Source: CAVVNP01 sp963800235 (GTDB taxonomy: Bacteria; Actinomycetota; Acidimicrobiia; Acidimicrobiales; Iamiaceae). Taken from it: DNA of 64,000 bases. Within the stretch, counting starts at the first letter, position 1. Each line of letters begins with the position of its first letter. The notes under the pieces were generated by a model. The model was given only the letters and a program-made list of their open reading frames with translations, had not been told where the DNA came from and ran no database searches. The stretch covers positions 930,001 through 994,000 of the forward strand of contig CAWDAD010000001.1 of assembly GCA_963800235.1 (NCBI GenBank). The letters are read 5' to 3'. A program made the translations under genes and the position numbers. Shown here in pieces: positions 25,664-35,002 of this stretch.

Positions 25664-26359
25664 ATGAGCATCTCCCTCGAGGTCGCCACCGAGCCCACCG
25701 ACGGGCTGACCGACGCCGACCTGGTCGCCCTGAACACCCGCTTCGAGACCGCCCCCGCCACCGAGATCATCGCCTGGGCGGTGGCGTCGTTCTCGCCCCA
25801 CCTGAGCATGACCGCGTCGATGACCGACGCCGTGCTGATCGACCTGGCCACCCGCGTCGACCCCGCCATCGAGGTGGTCTTCATCGACACCGGCTACCAC
25901 TTCCCCGAGACGCTCCAGACCGTCGAGGAGGTGCGGCGACGCTACGGGCTCAACCTGCGGATGATGACCGTGGTGCGCCAGGACGAGGCGCTCTGGCAGG
26001 CCGACCCGGAGAACTGCTGCTCGGCGGTGAAGGTCGGTCAGCTCGACCGGGCGCTGGCCGGCAAGCAGGCGTGGATGAGCGGCCTGCGCCGGGCCGAGGC
26101 CACGACCCGGGCGACCACCCCCATCGTCGCCCGTGACCTGCGGGGCCTGGTCAAGGTGAACCCCATCGCCACCTGGAGCGACCTCGACGTGGCCGGCTAC
26201 ATCGCCGACCACGACGTGCCGGTGAACCCGCTCACCAAGCGGGGCTACCCCTCGATCGGCTGCATGCCCTGCACCACGCCGGTGCGCGAGGGCGAGGGCG
26301 GGCGCTCCGGGCGCTGGCGAGGTCTCGACCGCACCGAGTGCGGTCTGCACGCCAGCTGA
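25664..26359 (+). CDS. cysH: Adenylyl-sulfate (APS/PAPS) reductase CysH
   Basis: A 231-residue thioredoxin-dependent reductase making sulfite from activated sulfate. The paired cysteines C118-C119 (ENCCSAVKV) and C200/C203 (IGCMPC) would bind a [4Fe-4S] cluster, which marks APS rather than PAPS preference. The catalytic cysteine is C226 in TECGLH near the C-terminus. The P-loop-like SMTASMTDAVLID segment is present. The ATG is 10 bases after the reductase stop, so the two form one operon. No sulfate transporter or ATP sulfurylase genes are in this window. Confidence 0.95.
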   Translation: MSISLEVATEPTDGLTDADLVALNTRFETAPATEIIAWAVASFSPHLSMTASMTDAVLIDLATRVDPAIEVVFIDTGYHFPETLQTVEEVRRRYGLNLRMMTVVRQDEALWQADPENCCSAVKVGQLDRALAGKQAWMSGLRRAEATTRATTPIVARDLRGLVKVNPIATWSDLDVAGYIADHDVPVNPLTKRGYPSIGCMPCTTPVREGEGGRSGRWRGLDRTECGLHAS

Positions 26360-26404
26360 CCCGACCGGCGGCCGGCGACGGCCGACCCCGGGGCCCGGGT
26401 TGTC

Positions 26405-26410
26405 TAGGGT
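26405..26410 (+). promoter_or_regulatory. Putative -10 box (TAGGGT) of the HTTM operon
   Basis: TAGGGT ends 9 bases before the ATG at 26420, with no Shine-Dalgarno sequence. Confidence 0.4.
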
Positions 26411-26419
26411 CGCCCCCCG

Positions 26420-27019
26420 ATGAGCGAGCCTGACCGGGACGACCCGGCTCGGGAGGCCCCGGACCGAGTGGTTCCCGCGGCGGACGACGGGCCCGGGCGA
26501 CGGGCCCGGTTCGAGCGGAGCCGGCTCGGCCAGAGCCTCATCACCTACGGGCTGCTGCTCGCCCTGGTGGTCCTGGTGCTGCAGAACCTGCCCGCCTCGG
26601 TGGTCCGCAAGGACCTGAGCAGCATCGACTCCGCGGCGCGTTCGATCGGCTACGAGCAGGACTGGGCCGTCTTCTCCCCCGACCCCCGCTCGGAGAACTT
26701 CCGGGTCTACGCCACCCTGACCTACCCCGACGGCAGCACCGAGCGGTGGGACGTCCCCAAGGGCAACCCCCTGATCGACGCCTACGACGACTACCGCTGG
26801 CAGAAGTTCCAGGAGCGGTTGCGCACCGACCAGTACACCGGGCTGTACCAGCCGCTCTGCCGCTGGCTCGCCGCCACGCACACCCGTGGCGGCCACCACC
26901 CGGTGAAGGTGGTGCTCACCCGTCGCTTCGAGCCGGTGCTGCCGATCGGCCAGCCGCAGCCCGTGACGCCGCCGGTGTGGACCAGCCAGGACGTCTTCAC
27001 CTACCGCCCGGGCCCGTGA
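26420..27019 (+). CDS. Membrane protein, partner of the HTTM protein
   Basis: A 199-residue protein with a charged cytoplasmic start, one membrane helix (about 36-58, SLITYGLLLALVVLVLQNLP) and an extracytoplasmic domain (about 60-199) with WAVFSPDPRSENFRVYATLTY and YQPLCRWLAATH. The FSPDP-type block is common in small proteins encoded beside HTTM genes in actinobacteria. Its stop overlaps the HTTM start by 4 bases (GTGA), so they are co-translated and probably form a complex. No known enzyme motif is seen. Confidence 0.8.
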   Translation: MSEPDRDDPAREAPDRVVPAADDGPGRRARFERSRLGQSLITYGLLLALVVLVLQNLPASVVRKDLSSIDSAARSIGYEQDWAVFSPDPRSENFRVYATLTYPDGSTERWDVPKGNPLIDAYDDYRWQKFQERLRTDQYTGLYQPLCRWLAATHTRGGHHPVKVVLTRRFEPVLPIGQPQPVTPPVWTSQDVFTYRPGP

Positions 27020-28062
27020 GCGGCACGGGCGCGCCCGAGGGCGCCACCGCCGCCGGCCCGCCCGGCGACGACGCCGAGGCAAGCGGGTCGCGACCCGGGA
27101 TCGCCGACCTGCCCGGACGGGCCGCCCGGGCGGCCGCCGACGGGTGGGAGCGGTTCTGGTTCACCCCCGCCACCGCCAACACGCTCGCGCTCGTCCGCAT
27201 CCTCTACGGCCTGACCCTGATCGGCTGGACCGGCAGCATGCTGCCGTCGCTGCGCACCTTCTACCTCGAGTCGCCCCACGGCCTCCTGACCCCCGCGCTG
27301 GCCCGCGCCGGCGGGTGGAGCCTGTTCACCTGGTTCCCCGGCACCGCCTCCATCCACCTGGGCTTCGCAGTGCTGCTGGTGGCGGCCGTCTGCCTCACCG
27401 TCGGGTTCTTCCCCACGCCGGCCGCGGCGGTGGCCTGGGTCCTGATCGTGTCCTTCGAGCACCGCAACCCGTACCTGCTCAACTCGGGCGACTTCATCGT
27501 CCGCGACCTGGCCCTCCTGCTGGCCCTCTGCCCGAGCGGCACCGCGCTCTCCGTCGACCGGTGGCGCAAGGTGGGCGGCGAGCGGTTCTGGACCTCGCCG
27601 TCGGTGCCCCAGTGGGGACTGCGGCTCATCCAGATCCAGGCCAGCCTCGTCTACTTCTTCTCCTTCTGGGACAAGTCGGGCCTGGCCTGGCGCAACGGCT
27701 CGGCGGTGTCGACCGCCTGGCGGCTCACCGACCTGCAGCGCTTCGTCGTGCCCGCCTCGCTGCAGCACGACCTGTGGCTGTCGACCCTCGTCGGCTGGGG
27801 CACGCTGGCGGTCGAGCTGTCCCTGGCGGTGCTGGTCTGGAACCGGCGCTGGCGCTGGTGGGCGCTCGCCGGCGGCGTCGTCCTCCACCTGGTGATCGAC
27901 GCGACCCTGCTGGTCGGGTTCTTCTCGTGGGCGATGATCAGCGCGCTGTCGTCGTTCGTGTGGCCAGAGACCAGCGACCGCTGGGTCGCTTGGATCCGTG
28001 ATCGGGTGGTGGCCCGGCGGGCGCCGAGGACCGTCAGCGGGGGTCGGACACCAGCCGGCTGA
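27016..28062 (+). CDS. HTTM-domain membrane protein (vitamin K gamma-carboxylase-like)
   Basis: A 348-residue multi-pass membrane protein of the HTTM group, related to vitamin K-dependent gamma-carboxylases. Membrane helices include LALVRILYGLTLIGWTG, LGFAVLLVAAVCLTVGFF, AAAVAWVLIVSF and the later WWALAGGVVLHLVIDATLL. Family blocks are HRNPYLLNSGDFIVRDL and IQIQASLVYFFSFWDKSGLAWRNG. The bacterial HTTM role is not established. The start is the GTG at 27016 in a GTGA overlap. The 3' end overlaps the convergent zinc-ribbon gene by 29 bases. Confidence 0.88.
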   Translation: MSGTGAPEGATAAGPPGDDAEASGSRPGIADLPGRAARAAADGWERFWFTPATANTLALVRILYGLTLIGWTGSMLPSLRTFYLESPHGLLTPALARAGGWSLFTWFPGTASIHLGFAVLLVAAVCLTVGFFPTPAAAVAWVLIVSFEHRNPYLLNSGDFIVRDLALLLALCPSGTALSVDRWRKVGGERFWTSPSVPQWGLRLIQIQASLVYFFSFWDKSGLAWRNGSAVSTAWRLTDLQRFVVPASLQHDLWLSTLVGWGTLAVELSLAVLVWNRRWRWWALAGGVVLHLVIDATLLVGFFSWAMISALSSFVWPETSDRWVAWIRDRVVARRAPRTVSGGRTPAG

Positions 28063-28562
28063 CGAGCCGGTTGTGGGAGGTGACCCGGTCGGCCATGCGG
28101 TCCATCAGGTCGGCGTGGTCCCGCTCGGCCATGGCCTGGTCGAGGCCCTGGTCGAAGGCGGTCATGATCTGCTGGAACCGGGCGTCCTGCTCGGGGCCGG
28201 GCGCGACGGCGGGCGCCGGTCCGGGCAGCTCCTCGAGCTCGCCGTTGTCGAACCAGAGCAGCTCGTCCTCGAGGCAGACGTCGATGGGCACGTCGGGCTG
28301 GTCCGAGGTCGACTCGGGAGCGCCGGCGACGACCATCTGGCGCGCGCGACATCGGGCAGCTGCGGGGGCTGGCCCCGCCGTCGGTGCTGCGGGCCCGCTG
28401 CCACAGCTCCTTCAGCTCGGCCCCGTCGATCCGCTCGTAGCACTCCGAGAGGGTGGCGGCCATGCCGTGGCCCTGGGGACAGACCCAGGGGTTGAAGCCC
28501 TCGGTGTCCTGGTGACCGAGAGGTGTCGCGGAGGTGGGGCAGACCGGCGTGTCGTAGCTCAT
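28034..28562 (-). pseudogene. Zinc-ribbon (TFIIB-type) protein, broken by one frameshift
   Basis: Two frames together encode a protein of about 175 residues. The N-terminal part (from ATG 28562) reads MSYDTPVCPTSATPLGHQDT and includes NPWVCPQGHGMA and CYERIDGAELKELW. Near 28338 an extra G shifts the frame; the rest (ending at 28034) reads MVVAGAPES then VPIDVCLEDELLWFDNGELEEL, a typical TFIIB-zinc-ribbon second half. Removing one base joins CPMSRAP to MVVAG and makes the length a multiple of three. One zinc Cys appears to be Ser in the joined reading. It is one of four minus-strand genes here with indels, so sequencing error is more likely than decay. Confidence 0.65.
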
Positions 28563-28672
28563 GGGCTCCCATCGGCCGATGCCCGAACGAATCCAGTCCT
28601 TCGCCGCCGTGCCCGCGCCGCCGGCCTCCGAGTCACGACCGAGCGGGTCGCGACGGCTAGACAAGCACCTCC

Positions 28673-30478
28673 ATGGCGTCGCCGATCGAGCACTACGCGC
28701 TGCTGTCGGACACGGAGTCGGCCGCGCTGGTGGCCAAGGACGGGTCGATCGACTGGCTGACCTTCCCCCGCTTCGACTCCGGCGCGTGCTTCGCCGCCCT
28801 GCTCGGCACCGAGGACAACGGCCGCTGGCAGATCGCTCCGGCCGGCGAGGTCCGGCGGGTCACCCGCCGCTACCGCGACGGCAGCCTGGTGCTCGAGACC
28901 GAGTACGAGACCGCCGAGGGCGTGGTGGCCCTGATCGACTGCATGCCGGTGCGGGACGAGACGCTCGACCTGGTGCGCCTGGTCGAGGGGCGTTCCGGCC
29001 GGGTGGAGATGGCCATGGACCTCCGGGTCCGGATGGACTACGGCTCGGTGATCCCCTGGGCGCGTCCGACCGACGAGGGCATGCGCTTCGTCGCCGGTCC
29101 CGATGCCCTCCACCTGCGGACCCCGATCGAGGTGGTCAACGAGGACTTCGTGACCACCGCCCGCTTCTCGGTGCGCGAGGGCGACCTCGTCCCCTTCCAG
29201 CTGGCCTGGCACCCCTCCCACCTCGAGTGCCCGAAGTCCAAGGACCCGCTGCGGTCGGTGTCGGAGACCGAGACCTGGTGGCGCCAGTGGAGCAGCCAAC
29301 GGCGACCGACCGGCCGCTGGAACGAGGAGATCGAGCGGTCGCTGGTGGTGCTGAAGGGCCTGACCTACGCGCCCACCGGCGGCATCGTGGCCGCGGCCAC
29401 CACGTCGCTGCCGGAGGCGCTCGGCGGGGAGCGGAACTGGGACTACCGGTTCTGCTGGCTGCGCGACGCCACCTTCACCCTCATGGCGCTGATGAGCGCC
29501 GGCTACACCGACGAGGCCCGCGCCTGGCGTGACTGGCTCCTGCGCGCCGCCGCCGCCCGCCCCGACCAGGCCCAGATCATGTACGGCCCCGCCGGCGAGC
29601 ACCGGCTGACCGAGATCGAGCTCGACTGGCTCCCCGGCTACGAGGGGTCGGCCCCCGTCCGCATCGGCAACGCCGCCCACGACCAGTTCCAGCTCGACGT
29701 CTTCGGCGAGGTGCTCGACGCCCTCCACCAGGCCGACGCCCAGGGCATCGAGCTCGAGGGCCACGCGTGGGACCTGGCCCGGGAGCTGACCAACGCCGTC
29801 GAGGACCTGTGGCAGAAGCCCGACGACGGCATCTGGGAGGTGCGGGGCGGCCGGCGGCACTTCACCCACTCCAAGGTCATGGCCTGGGTCGCGCTCGACC
29901 GGGCGATCCGCTGCGCCGAGGTCGCCGACCGCGAGGGAGCGCTCGACCGCTGGCGGGCGGTCAGGGACCAGATCAAGGCCGAGGTGCTCGAGAAGGGCGT
30001 CGACGATCGCGGGGTGTTCGTGCAGTCCTACGACTCGGACGCGCTGGACGCCAGCCTGCTCCTGATCCCCCAGGTCGGGTTCCTGCCGCCCGACGACCAG
30101 CGGGTCGTGAACACCGTCGAGGCCATCCAGCGCGAGCTGACCGAGAACGGTCTGGTGGTGCGCTACCGCAACGAGGAGGCCGCCGACGGCCTCTCCGGCA
30201 CCGAGGGGACCTTCCTGATGTGCTCGTTCTGGCTGGCCGACGACCTGGCGCTGATGGGGCGCACCGACCAGGCCGAGGACCTGTTCACCCGGCTGCTCCG
30301 CCTTCGCAACGACGTCGGGCTGCTCTCCGAGGAGTACGACCCCTCGACCGGGCGCATGCTCGGCAACTTCCCCCAGGCGTTCTCCCACGTGTCGCTGATC
30401 GCCACCGCCACCAACCTCGGCGCCACCGGCGCCCACGCCATCGCCCGACGCGGGAGCCGCCCGGGCGGTGACGGCTGA
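28673..30478 (+). CDS. Glycoside hydrolase family 15 protein (glucoamylase/trehalase-like)
   Basis: A 601-residue cytoplasmic glycosidase. The N-terminal beta-sandwich (MASPIEHYALLSDTESAALV, DGSIDWLTFPRFDS) and the (alpha/alpha)6 barrel are both present. Barrel motifs are NWDYRFCWLRDATFTL, ELDWLPGYEGSAPVRIGN and the late LLSEEYDPSTGRMLGNFPQ, where Glu in EEYDP matches the catalytic base. Actinobacterial proteins of this shape hydrolyse trehalose or short alpha-glucans. It is intact over 1.8 kb, although its neighbours on both sides carry frameshifts. It stands alone on the plus strand. Confidence 0.93.
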   Translation: MASPIEHYALLSDTESAALVAKDGSIDWLTFPRFDSGACFAALLGTEDNGRWQIAPAGEVRRVTRRYRDGSLVLETEYETAEGVVALIDCMPVRDETLDLVRLVEGRSGRVEMAMDLRVRMDYGSVIPWARPTDEGMRFVAGPDALHLRTPIEVVNEDFVTTARFSVREGDLVPFQLAWHPSHLECPKSKDPLRSVSETETWWRQWSSQRRPTGRWNEEIERSLVVLKGLTYAPTGGIVAAATTSLPEALGGERNWDYRFCWLRDATFTLMALMSAGYTDEARAWRDWLLRAAAARPDQAQIMYGPAGEHRLTEIELDWLPGYEGSAPVRIGNAAHDQFQLDVFGEVLDALHQADAQGIELEGHAWDLARELTNAVEDLWQKPDDGIWEVRGGRRHFTHSKVMAWVALDRAIRCAEVADREGALDRWRAVRDQIKAEVLEKGVDDRGVFVQSYDSDALDASLLLIPQVGFLPPDDQRVVNTVEAIQRELTENGLVVRYRNEEAADGLSGTEGTFLMCSFWLADDLALMGRTDQAEDLFTRLLRLRNDVGLLSEEYDPSTGRMLGNFPQAFSHVSLIATATNLGATGAHAIARRGSRPGGDG

Positions 30479-30517
30479 TCCGCACGGCCGCCGACCGGCC
30501 CCGGCCGGCCCGGCGGC

Positions 30518-32018
30518 TCAGGCCAGGTTGTCGACGAAGCGCTCCAGCTGGCGCAGGTTGCGGCACTCGAAGGTGCCGTCGCAGTGGATGCCGTACTCGC
30601 CCACGATGGAGTCGCCGGTGTCCCAGTAGGACCGGGGCTCGGGGTTCAGCCAGAAGACGTGGCGGGCCTTCTGCCGGATCTCCTTGATCACCCAGCTCGC
30701 CGACGCGTGGTAGTTGTTCCGGGCGTCGCCCAGGATGATCACGGTGGTCTTGGGGCTGATCTCCTTGCCCCACCGCTCCCAGAACACCTCGAAGGCGTGG
30801 CCGTAGTCGGAGTGGCCGTCGACCCAGACGACGTCGGCCTCGGTGTTCACCCGGTGCACCGCCTCGGTGACGTCCTCGACGCCCTCGAAGAAGCGGGTGA
30901 CCTCGTCGATGCCGTCGATGAAGACGAAGGAGCGGACCTTCGAGAACTGGCTGCCGATGGCGTACACCAGCATGCAGGGTGAAGCGGGCGAAGGCGGCCA
31001 CCGAGCCGGAGATGTCGGCGATCACGAAGATCTCGGGCTTGTTGGGCCGGGGGTAGCGGAACTTGGGCTCGGCGGGCACGCCGCCGTAGCTGAGCGAGTG
31101 GCGCACCGTCGAGCGGAAGTCGAGCGGGCCCTTGCGGCCGTGGCGCCGCTTGCGGGCCAGGCGGACGGCCAGCCGCCGGGTGAGCGGGTGGAGCGCCTTG
31201 CGGAGGTTGCCCATCTCCTCCCGGCTGGCGTGCATGAAGTCGACGTCCTCGGGCAGCGGCTTGCGCAGCGTCTTGGCCATGGCCTCGACGCCCCGGTCGG
31301 CCACCAGCCGGCGGCGGATCTCGGCCTCGATCTCCTGCTTCAGCTGGTCGACCCGGCTCTGGTACTCGTCCTGCTCGAGCCGCTCCTCGAGCGGCGGTGA
31401 GCGGCTGCTCGGTCTCCTCGGCCCGGTCCCGGGCGTTGGCCATGAGCTTCTCGAGCAGGCCGTCGAGGTCGAGGTTCCGCAGCGTGCGGTACAGGTAGTA
31501 GGTGCCACCGACGGGCCGCCCCGGCTCCATGCCCGCGAACCGCTTCACCGCCTGGCGGGCCAGCGCCCGCATCAGCGCCTCGTTGCCGTTGAGCAGCGCC
31601 TGGTACAGCAGGTTGGCCAGCTCCTCGGGGGTCAGGGCGTCACCGCCGCCCCCGCCGCCGACCCCCTTGCCCTGCTGGTCGCCGGCCCCCTCGGCGTCGC
31701 CCTCCAGCTCGAGGTCGTCGTCGCCCTCCTCGGCCTCGTCGCCGATGGCGTACTGGCGGCCCCGCAGCGAGAAGTAGACCTCGAACACGGTCTCGAACGC
31801 CCGCCAGTGGGCGTGGTTCTTCACCAGGGTGGCGGCCAGCGCGTACTTGAACGCGTCGCGGTCCTCGAGCGGGATGTGGCGTGACCGCCTCCATGGCGTC
31901 GAGGTTCTCGGTGAGGCTCACGGGCAGGCCGGCCGCGCGCAGCTCGCTGGATGAAGCCCGACAGCAGGTCGAGCATCGGGGAGGACCCCGTCGCCGCAGC
32001 GGGCTCGACGGTGGTCAC
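30518..32018 (-). pseudogene. VWA-domain (CoxE-like) protein, broken by four frameshifts
   Basis: The frames join to about 498 residues. The order is an N-terminal helical region (MLDLLSGFI, ELRAAGLPVSLTENLDAMEAV), HAHWRAFETVFEVYFSLRGRQ, an acidic and Gly-rich linker, a helical middle (LANLLYQALLNGNEALMRAL, GGTYYLYRTLRNLDLDGLLE) and a C-terminal VWA domain. The VWA domain has an imperfect metal site (VIADISGSVAAFARFTL). Four single-base insertions are inferred near 31950, 31885, 31391 and 30972; removing them makes the 1501-base span exactly 499 codons. It follows the MoxR ATPase, its usual partner: the pair acts as a chaperone system that activates metal or membrane enzymes. Sequencing error is the likeliest cause of the breaks. 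Confidence 0.75.
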
Positions 32019-32042
32019 GACGCGGGCGCTCCGGGTGCCGGC

Positions 32043-32953
32043 TCACTTCGGTCCCGGTGCGAACTTCTTCAGGCCGGTCTGCTCCTGGGAGAACTCCTTG
32101 GCGGCCTTGGCGATGTCGCTCTGGTACTTGAGCAGGATGTTGGCGGTCTCGGCGGCGGCGGTCTCGTCGTCGATCGACTCGACGCCGAGCAGCAGAGGGT
32201 GCGGGCCCAGTCGAGGGTCTCGGAGACCGACGGCGACTTCTTCAGCTCGAGCTGGCGGATCGAGCGGACGATGCGGGCCACCTGGTCGGCCAGCGAGTCG
32301 GTGATGTCGGGGACCTTGGTGAGCACGATCTCCTTCTCCCGCTCGAGGTCGGGGTAGTCGATGTGCAGGAAGAGGCAGCGTCGCTTGAGGGCCTCGGACA
32401 GCTCGCGGGTGTTGTTCGAGGTCAGGAACACCAGCGGGATCTGCCGTGGCCGTCGATGGTGCCGAGCTCGGGGATCGACACCTGGTAGTCGGAGAGGATC
32501 TCGAGCAGCAGGGCCTCGGTCTCGACCTCGACCCGGTCGACCTCGTCGATCAGCAGCACGACGGGCTCCTCGGCCCGGATGGCCTCGAGCAGCGGGCGGG
32601 TGAGCAGGAAGTCGTCGGAGAAGATGTCGTCCTCGATCTCGTCCCAGCTGCGCCTCGTCGTTGCGCTCGGCCTGGATGCGCAGGAGCTGCTTCTTGTAGT
32701 TCCACTCGTAGAGGGCCTTGGACTCGTCGAGGCCCTCGTAGCACTGGAGGCGGATCAGGCGGGCGCCGGTCATCTCGGCCACCGACTTGGCCAGCTGGGT
32801 CTTGCCGGTGCCGGCCGGGCCCTCGACCAGCACCGGCTTGCCGAGGCGGTCGGCCAGGTAGACGATGCCGGCGATGCCCTCGTCGGCCAGGTAGTCGACC
32901 TTGCGGAGGCCTTCGCGGACCTCGGGCACGGACTCGAAGCGGTAGTCGGCCAT
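32043..32953 (-). pseudogene. MoxR-family AAA+ ATPase, broken by three frameshifts
   Basis: The frames join to about 303 residues. The P-loop (VEGPAGTGKTQLAKS), then EWNYKKQLLRIQAERNDEA, the Walker B region (read in another frame), sensor 1 (PLVFLTSNNTRELSEALKRRC) and the C-terminal lid with SPSVSETLDWARTL are all recognisable. One inserted base near 32652 and missing bases near 32446 and 32195 explain the shifts; the corrected length is 912 bases, 304 codons with stop. MoxR ATPases remodel client proteins with a VWA partner, here the next gene. The promoter carries a palindromic operator at 32975-32990. Confidence 0.78.
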
Positions 32954-32959
32954 CAGGTC

Positions 32960-32965
32960 ACGCTA
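32960..32965 (-). promoter_or_regulatory. Putative -10 box (TAGCGT) of the MoxR-VWA operon
   Basis: TAGCGT on the minus strand lies 6 bases before the ATG at 32953. A TTGACC hexamer 19 bases upstream, inside the palindrome at 32975-32990, could act as -35. Confidence 0.45.
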
Positions 32966-32974
32966 CCCGGCGCC

Positions 32975-32990
32975 TTGACCGGCCGGTCAA
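32975..32990. promoter_or_regulatory. Putative operator palindrome TTGACCGGCCGGTCAA
   Basis: A perfect 16-bp palindrome overlapping the presumed -35 element of the MoxR-VWA operon. It shares TTGACC-N4-GGTCAA with the site at 4132-4149 in front of the acyl-CoA dehydrogenase. One regulator probably binds both. Confidence 0.55.
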
Positions 32991-33036
32991 CCGGTTCGGG
33001 CCGGCTCGCGCACCCCGGCGTGGTGGCCGGAGCCGG

Positions 33037-34336
33037 TCAGCGGATGTGGCCGTTGCCGCGCACCACGTACTTGGCGCAGGTCAGCTCGCGCAGCCCCATC
33101 GGCCCGCGGGCGTGCAGCTTCTGGGTGCTGATGCCGATCTCGGCGCCGAACCCGAACTCCTCGCCGTCGACGAACCGGGTCGAGGCGTTGACCAGCACCG
33201 CGGCGGCGTCGACCTCGAGGGTGAAGCGGTCGGCGGCGGCCAGGTCGGTGGTGACGATGGCCTCGCTGTGGCCGCTGCCGTACCGGGCGATGTGGTCGAT
33301 GGCTTCGTCGAGCGACGTCCACGACCTTCACCGCCAGCTTGAGGTCGAGGAACTCGGTGGCCCAGTCGGACTCGCCGGCGAGCTCGGCGGTGGCCAGGTC
33401 GGCGCAGGCGTGGCGCGCGCCCGGGTCGACGACCAGCTCGACGCCCGCCGCCTGCAGGTCGGCGAACCGCATCGGCCAGGAACGCGGCGGCGACGTCGCG
33501 GTGGACGAGCAGGGTCTCGGCCGCGTTGCACACCGACGGGCGCTGGGTCTTGGCGTTGACGCACGATGCGCCGGCCAGCGTCGAGGTCGGCGGCGGCATC
33601 GACGTAGACGTGGCAGTTGCCGTCGCCGTCGATGACGTAGGGGACGGTGGCGTTGTCGAGGATCGAGCGGATCAGCGACGGGCCGCCCCGGGGGATGAGG
33701 CAGTCGATCGAGCCCCGCTGGCGCATGAACTCGACGGCCGCCTCGCGGGACGTGTCGGTGACCAGGACGACCGCGTCGGACGGCAGGCCGGCCTTGGCGA
33801 AGGCCTCGCGCAGGACGCCGGCGATGGCGACGTTCGAGTCGATGGCGCCCGAGGAGCCCCGCAGGAAGGCGGCGTTGCCGGCCTTGACGCACAGGGCGGC
33901 GGCGTCGCTCGTGACGTTGGGCCGGTTCTCGTAGATGATGGCGACCACGCCCAGCGGGACCCGGACCCGCTCGATGCGCAGGCCGTTCGGGCGCACCCAG
34001 CCGTCGAGCACCTCGCCCACCGGGTCGGGCAGCACCGCGACCTGGCGGAGGCCCGACGGCCATCGCCTCGATGCGCGGCCGGTCGAGGCGCAGCCGGTCG
34101 ACCACCGTCGGCGGGACGTCCGCGCCTCGGGCCCGGTCGACATCACGGCGGTTGGCGTCGAGGACGTCGTCGGCGCGGTCGACGAGGAGGTCGGCGGCGG
34201 CCAGCAGGGCGTCGTCCTTCTGCAGGGTCGACGCCGACGCCAGCACCCGGGACGCGGCCTTGACCCGACGTCCGAGCTCGGCGATCGAGGCCGGTGCGCC
34301 GGCGCCGGCAGCGGGGGTGGCGAGGTCCTCGGGCAC
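33037..34336 (-). pseudogene. proA: Gamma-glutamyl phosphate reductase (ProA), broken by four frameshifts
   Basis: The frames join to about 431 residues, the normal ProA length. It reduces gamma-glutamyl phosphate in proline synthesis. Recognisable blocks in order are ASRVLASASTLQKDDALLAA, RVPLGVVAIIYENRPNVTSD, LCVKAGNAAFLRGSSGAIDS, LIPRGGPSLIRSI, VNAKTQRPSVCNAAETLLVH (with the catalytic Cys) and [20 protein letters not shown]. Four single-base insertions are inferred near 34062, 33565, 33475 and 33317; removing them gives exactly 432 codons. ProA is needed for proline prototrophy and proB is intact nearby, so decay is unlikely and sequence error likely. The start is a GTG, 6 bases after a TAGCAT box. 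Confidence 0.85.
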
Positions 34337-34342
34337 CCCGGG

Positions 34343-34348
34343 ATGCTA
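34343..34348 (-). promoter_or_regulatory. Putative -10 box (TAGCAT) of proA
   Basis: TAGCAT on the minus strand ends 6 bases before the GTG at 34336, with no ribosome binding site. Confidence 0.4.
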
Positions 34349-34402
34349 CCGACGACCCGCCGTGGTCACGGCCGGGACGACGGCGTGGGGCAGACTCTCG
34401 CC

Positions 34403-35002
34403 GTGCAGGACGTCCGCCTCGTGACCGAGGCAACCCGCGCCGACGCGGCGCGCACCCTGGCCGCCGCCTTCGCCGACGACCCCGTCTGGCGGTACCTGGC
34501 CCCGTCCTCCACGCGCGCCTGGGACCGCCACGCCGCCCGGCTCTTCGCCGCCGATCTGGCCAACCGGACCCGCCACGGGCACGTGTACGTCACCGACGGC
34601 ATGGAGGCGGTCGCCGCCTGGTCGCCGCCCGACACCTGGCAGGCGACGCCGCGCACCCTCCTGCGCGAGACGCCGGCCGCGCTCCTGCTGTTCGGCCGCC
34701 GACTCCCCCGGGCCCTCCGCTTCCTGTCGGCCATGGACCGCCACCACCCGACGCAGCCGCACTTCTACCTCGCCATCCTCGGGACCGCGCCCGAGCACCA
34801 GGGTCAGGGCTTCGGGCACACGGTGCTCCGGCCGGTGCTCGACCGCTGCGACCGCGAGGGCCTGCCGGCGTACCTGGAGTCCTCCAAGGAGCAGAACCTG
34901 GCCTTCTACGCCCGGCACGGGTTCGTGGAGTCCGAGCCCCTCGTGGTGCTGCGCGGGGCGCCTCCGGTGTGGCCGATGTGGCGTGAACCGGCGTCGCCCT
35001 GA
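34403..35002 (+). CDS. GNAT-family N-acetyltransferase
   Basis: A 199-residue acetyl-CoA-dependent acetyltransferase. The acetyl-CoA loop is GTAPEHQGQGFGHTVL (about residues 130-145), followed by the C-terminal core ESSKEQNLAFYARHGFVESE typical of the family. The N-terminal half has AAAFADDPVWRYLAP, as in uncharacterised actinobacterial GNATs. The start is the GTG at 34403. The 3' end overlaps murJ by 20 bases, so they share a transcript. The substrate is unknown. Confidence 0.88.
   Translation: MQDVRLVTEATRADAARTLAAAFADDPVWRYLAPSSTRAWDRHAARLFAADLANRTRHGHVYVTDGMEAVAAWSPPDTWQATPRTLLRETPAALLLFGRRLPRALRFLSAMDRHHPTQPHFYLAILGTAPEHQGQGFGHTVLRPVLDRCDREGLPAYLESSKEQNLAFYARHGFVESEPLVVLRGAPPVWPMWREPASP

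Noticed and set aside
28034..34336. Programmed frameshifting in the MoxR-VWA and proA genes
   Set aside because: Eleven shifts in three unrelated genes with no common slippery heptamer or stimulatory structure; sequence error explains it more simply.
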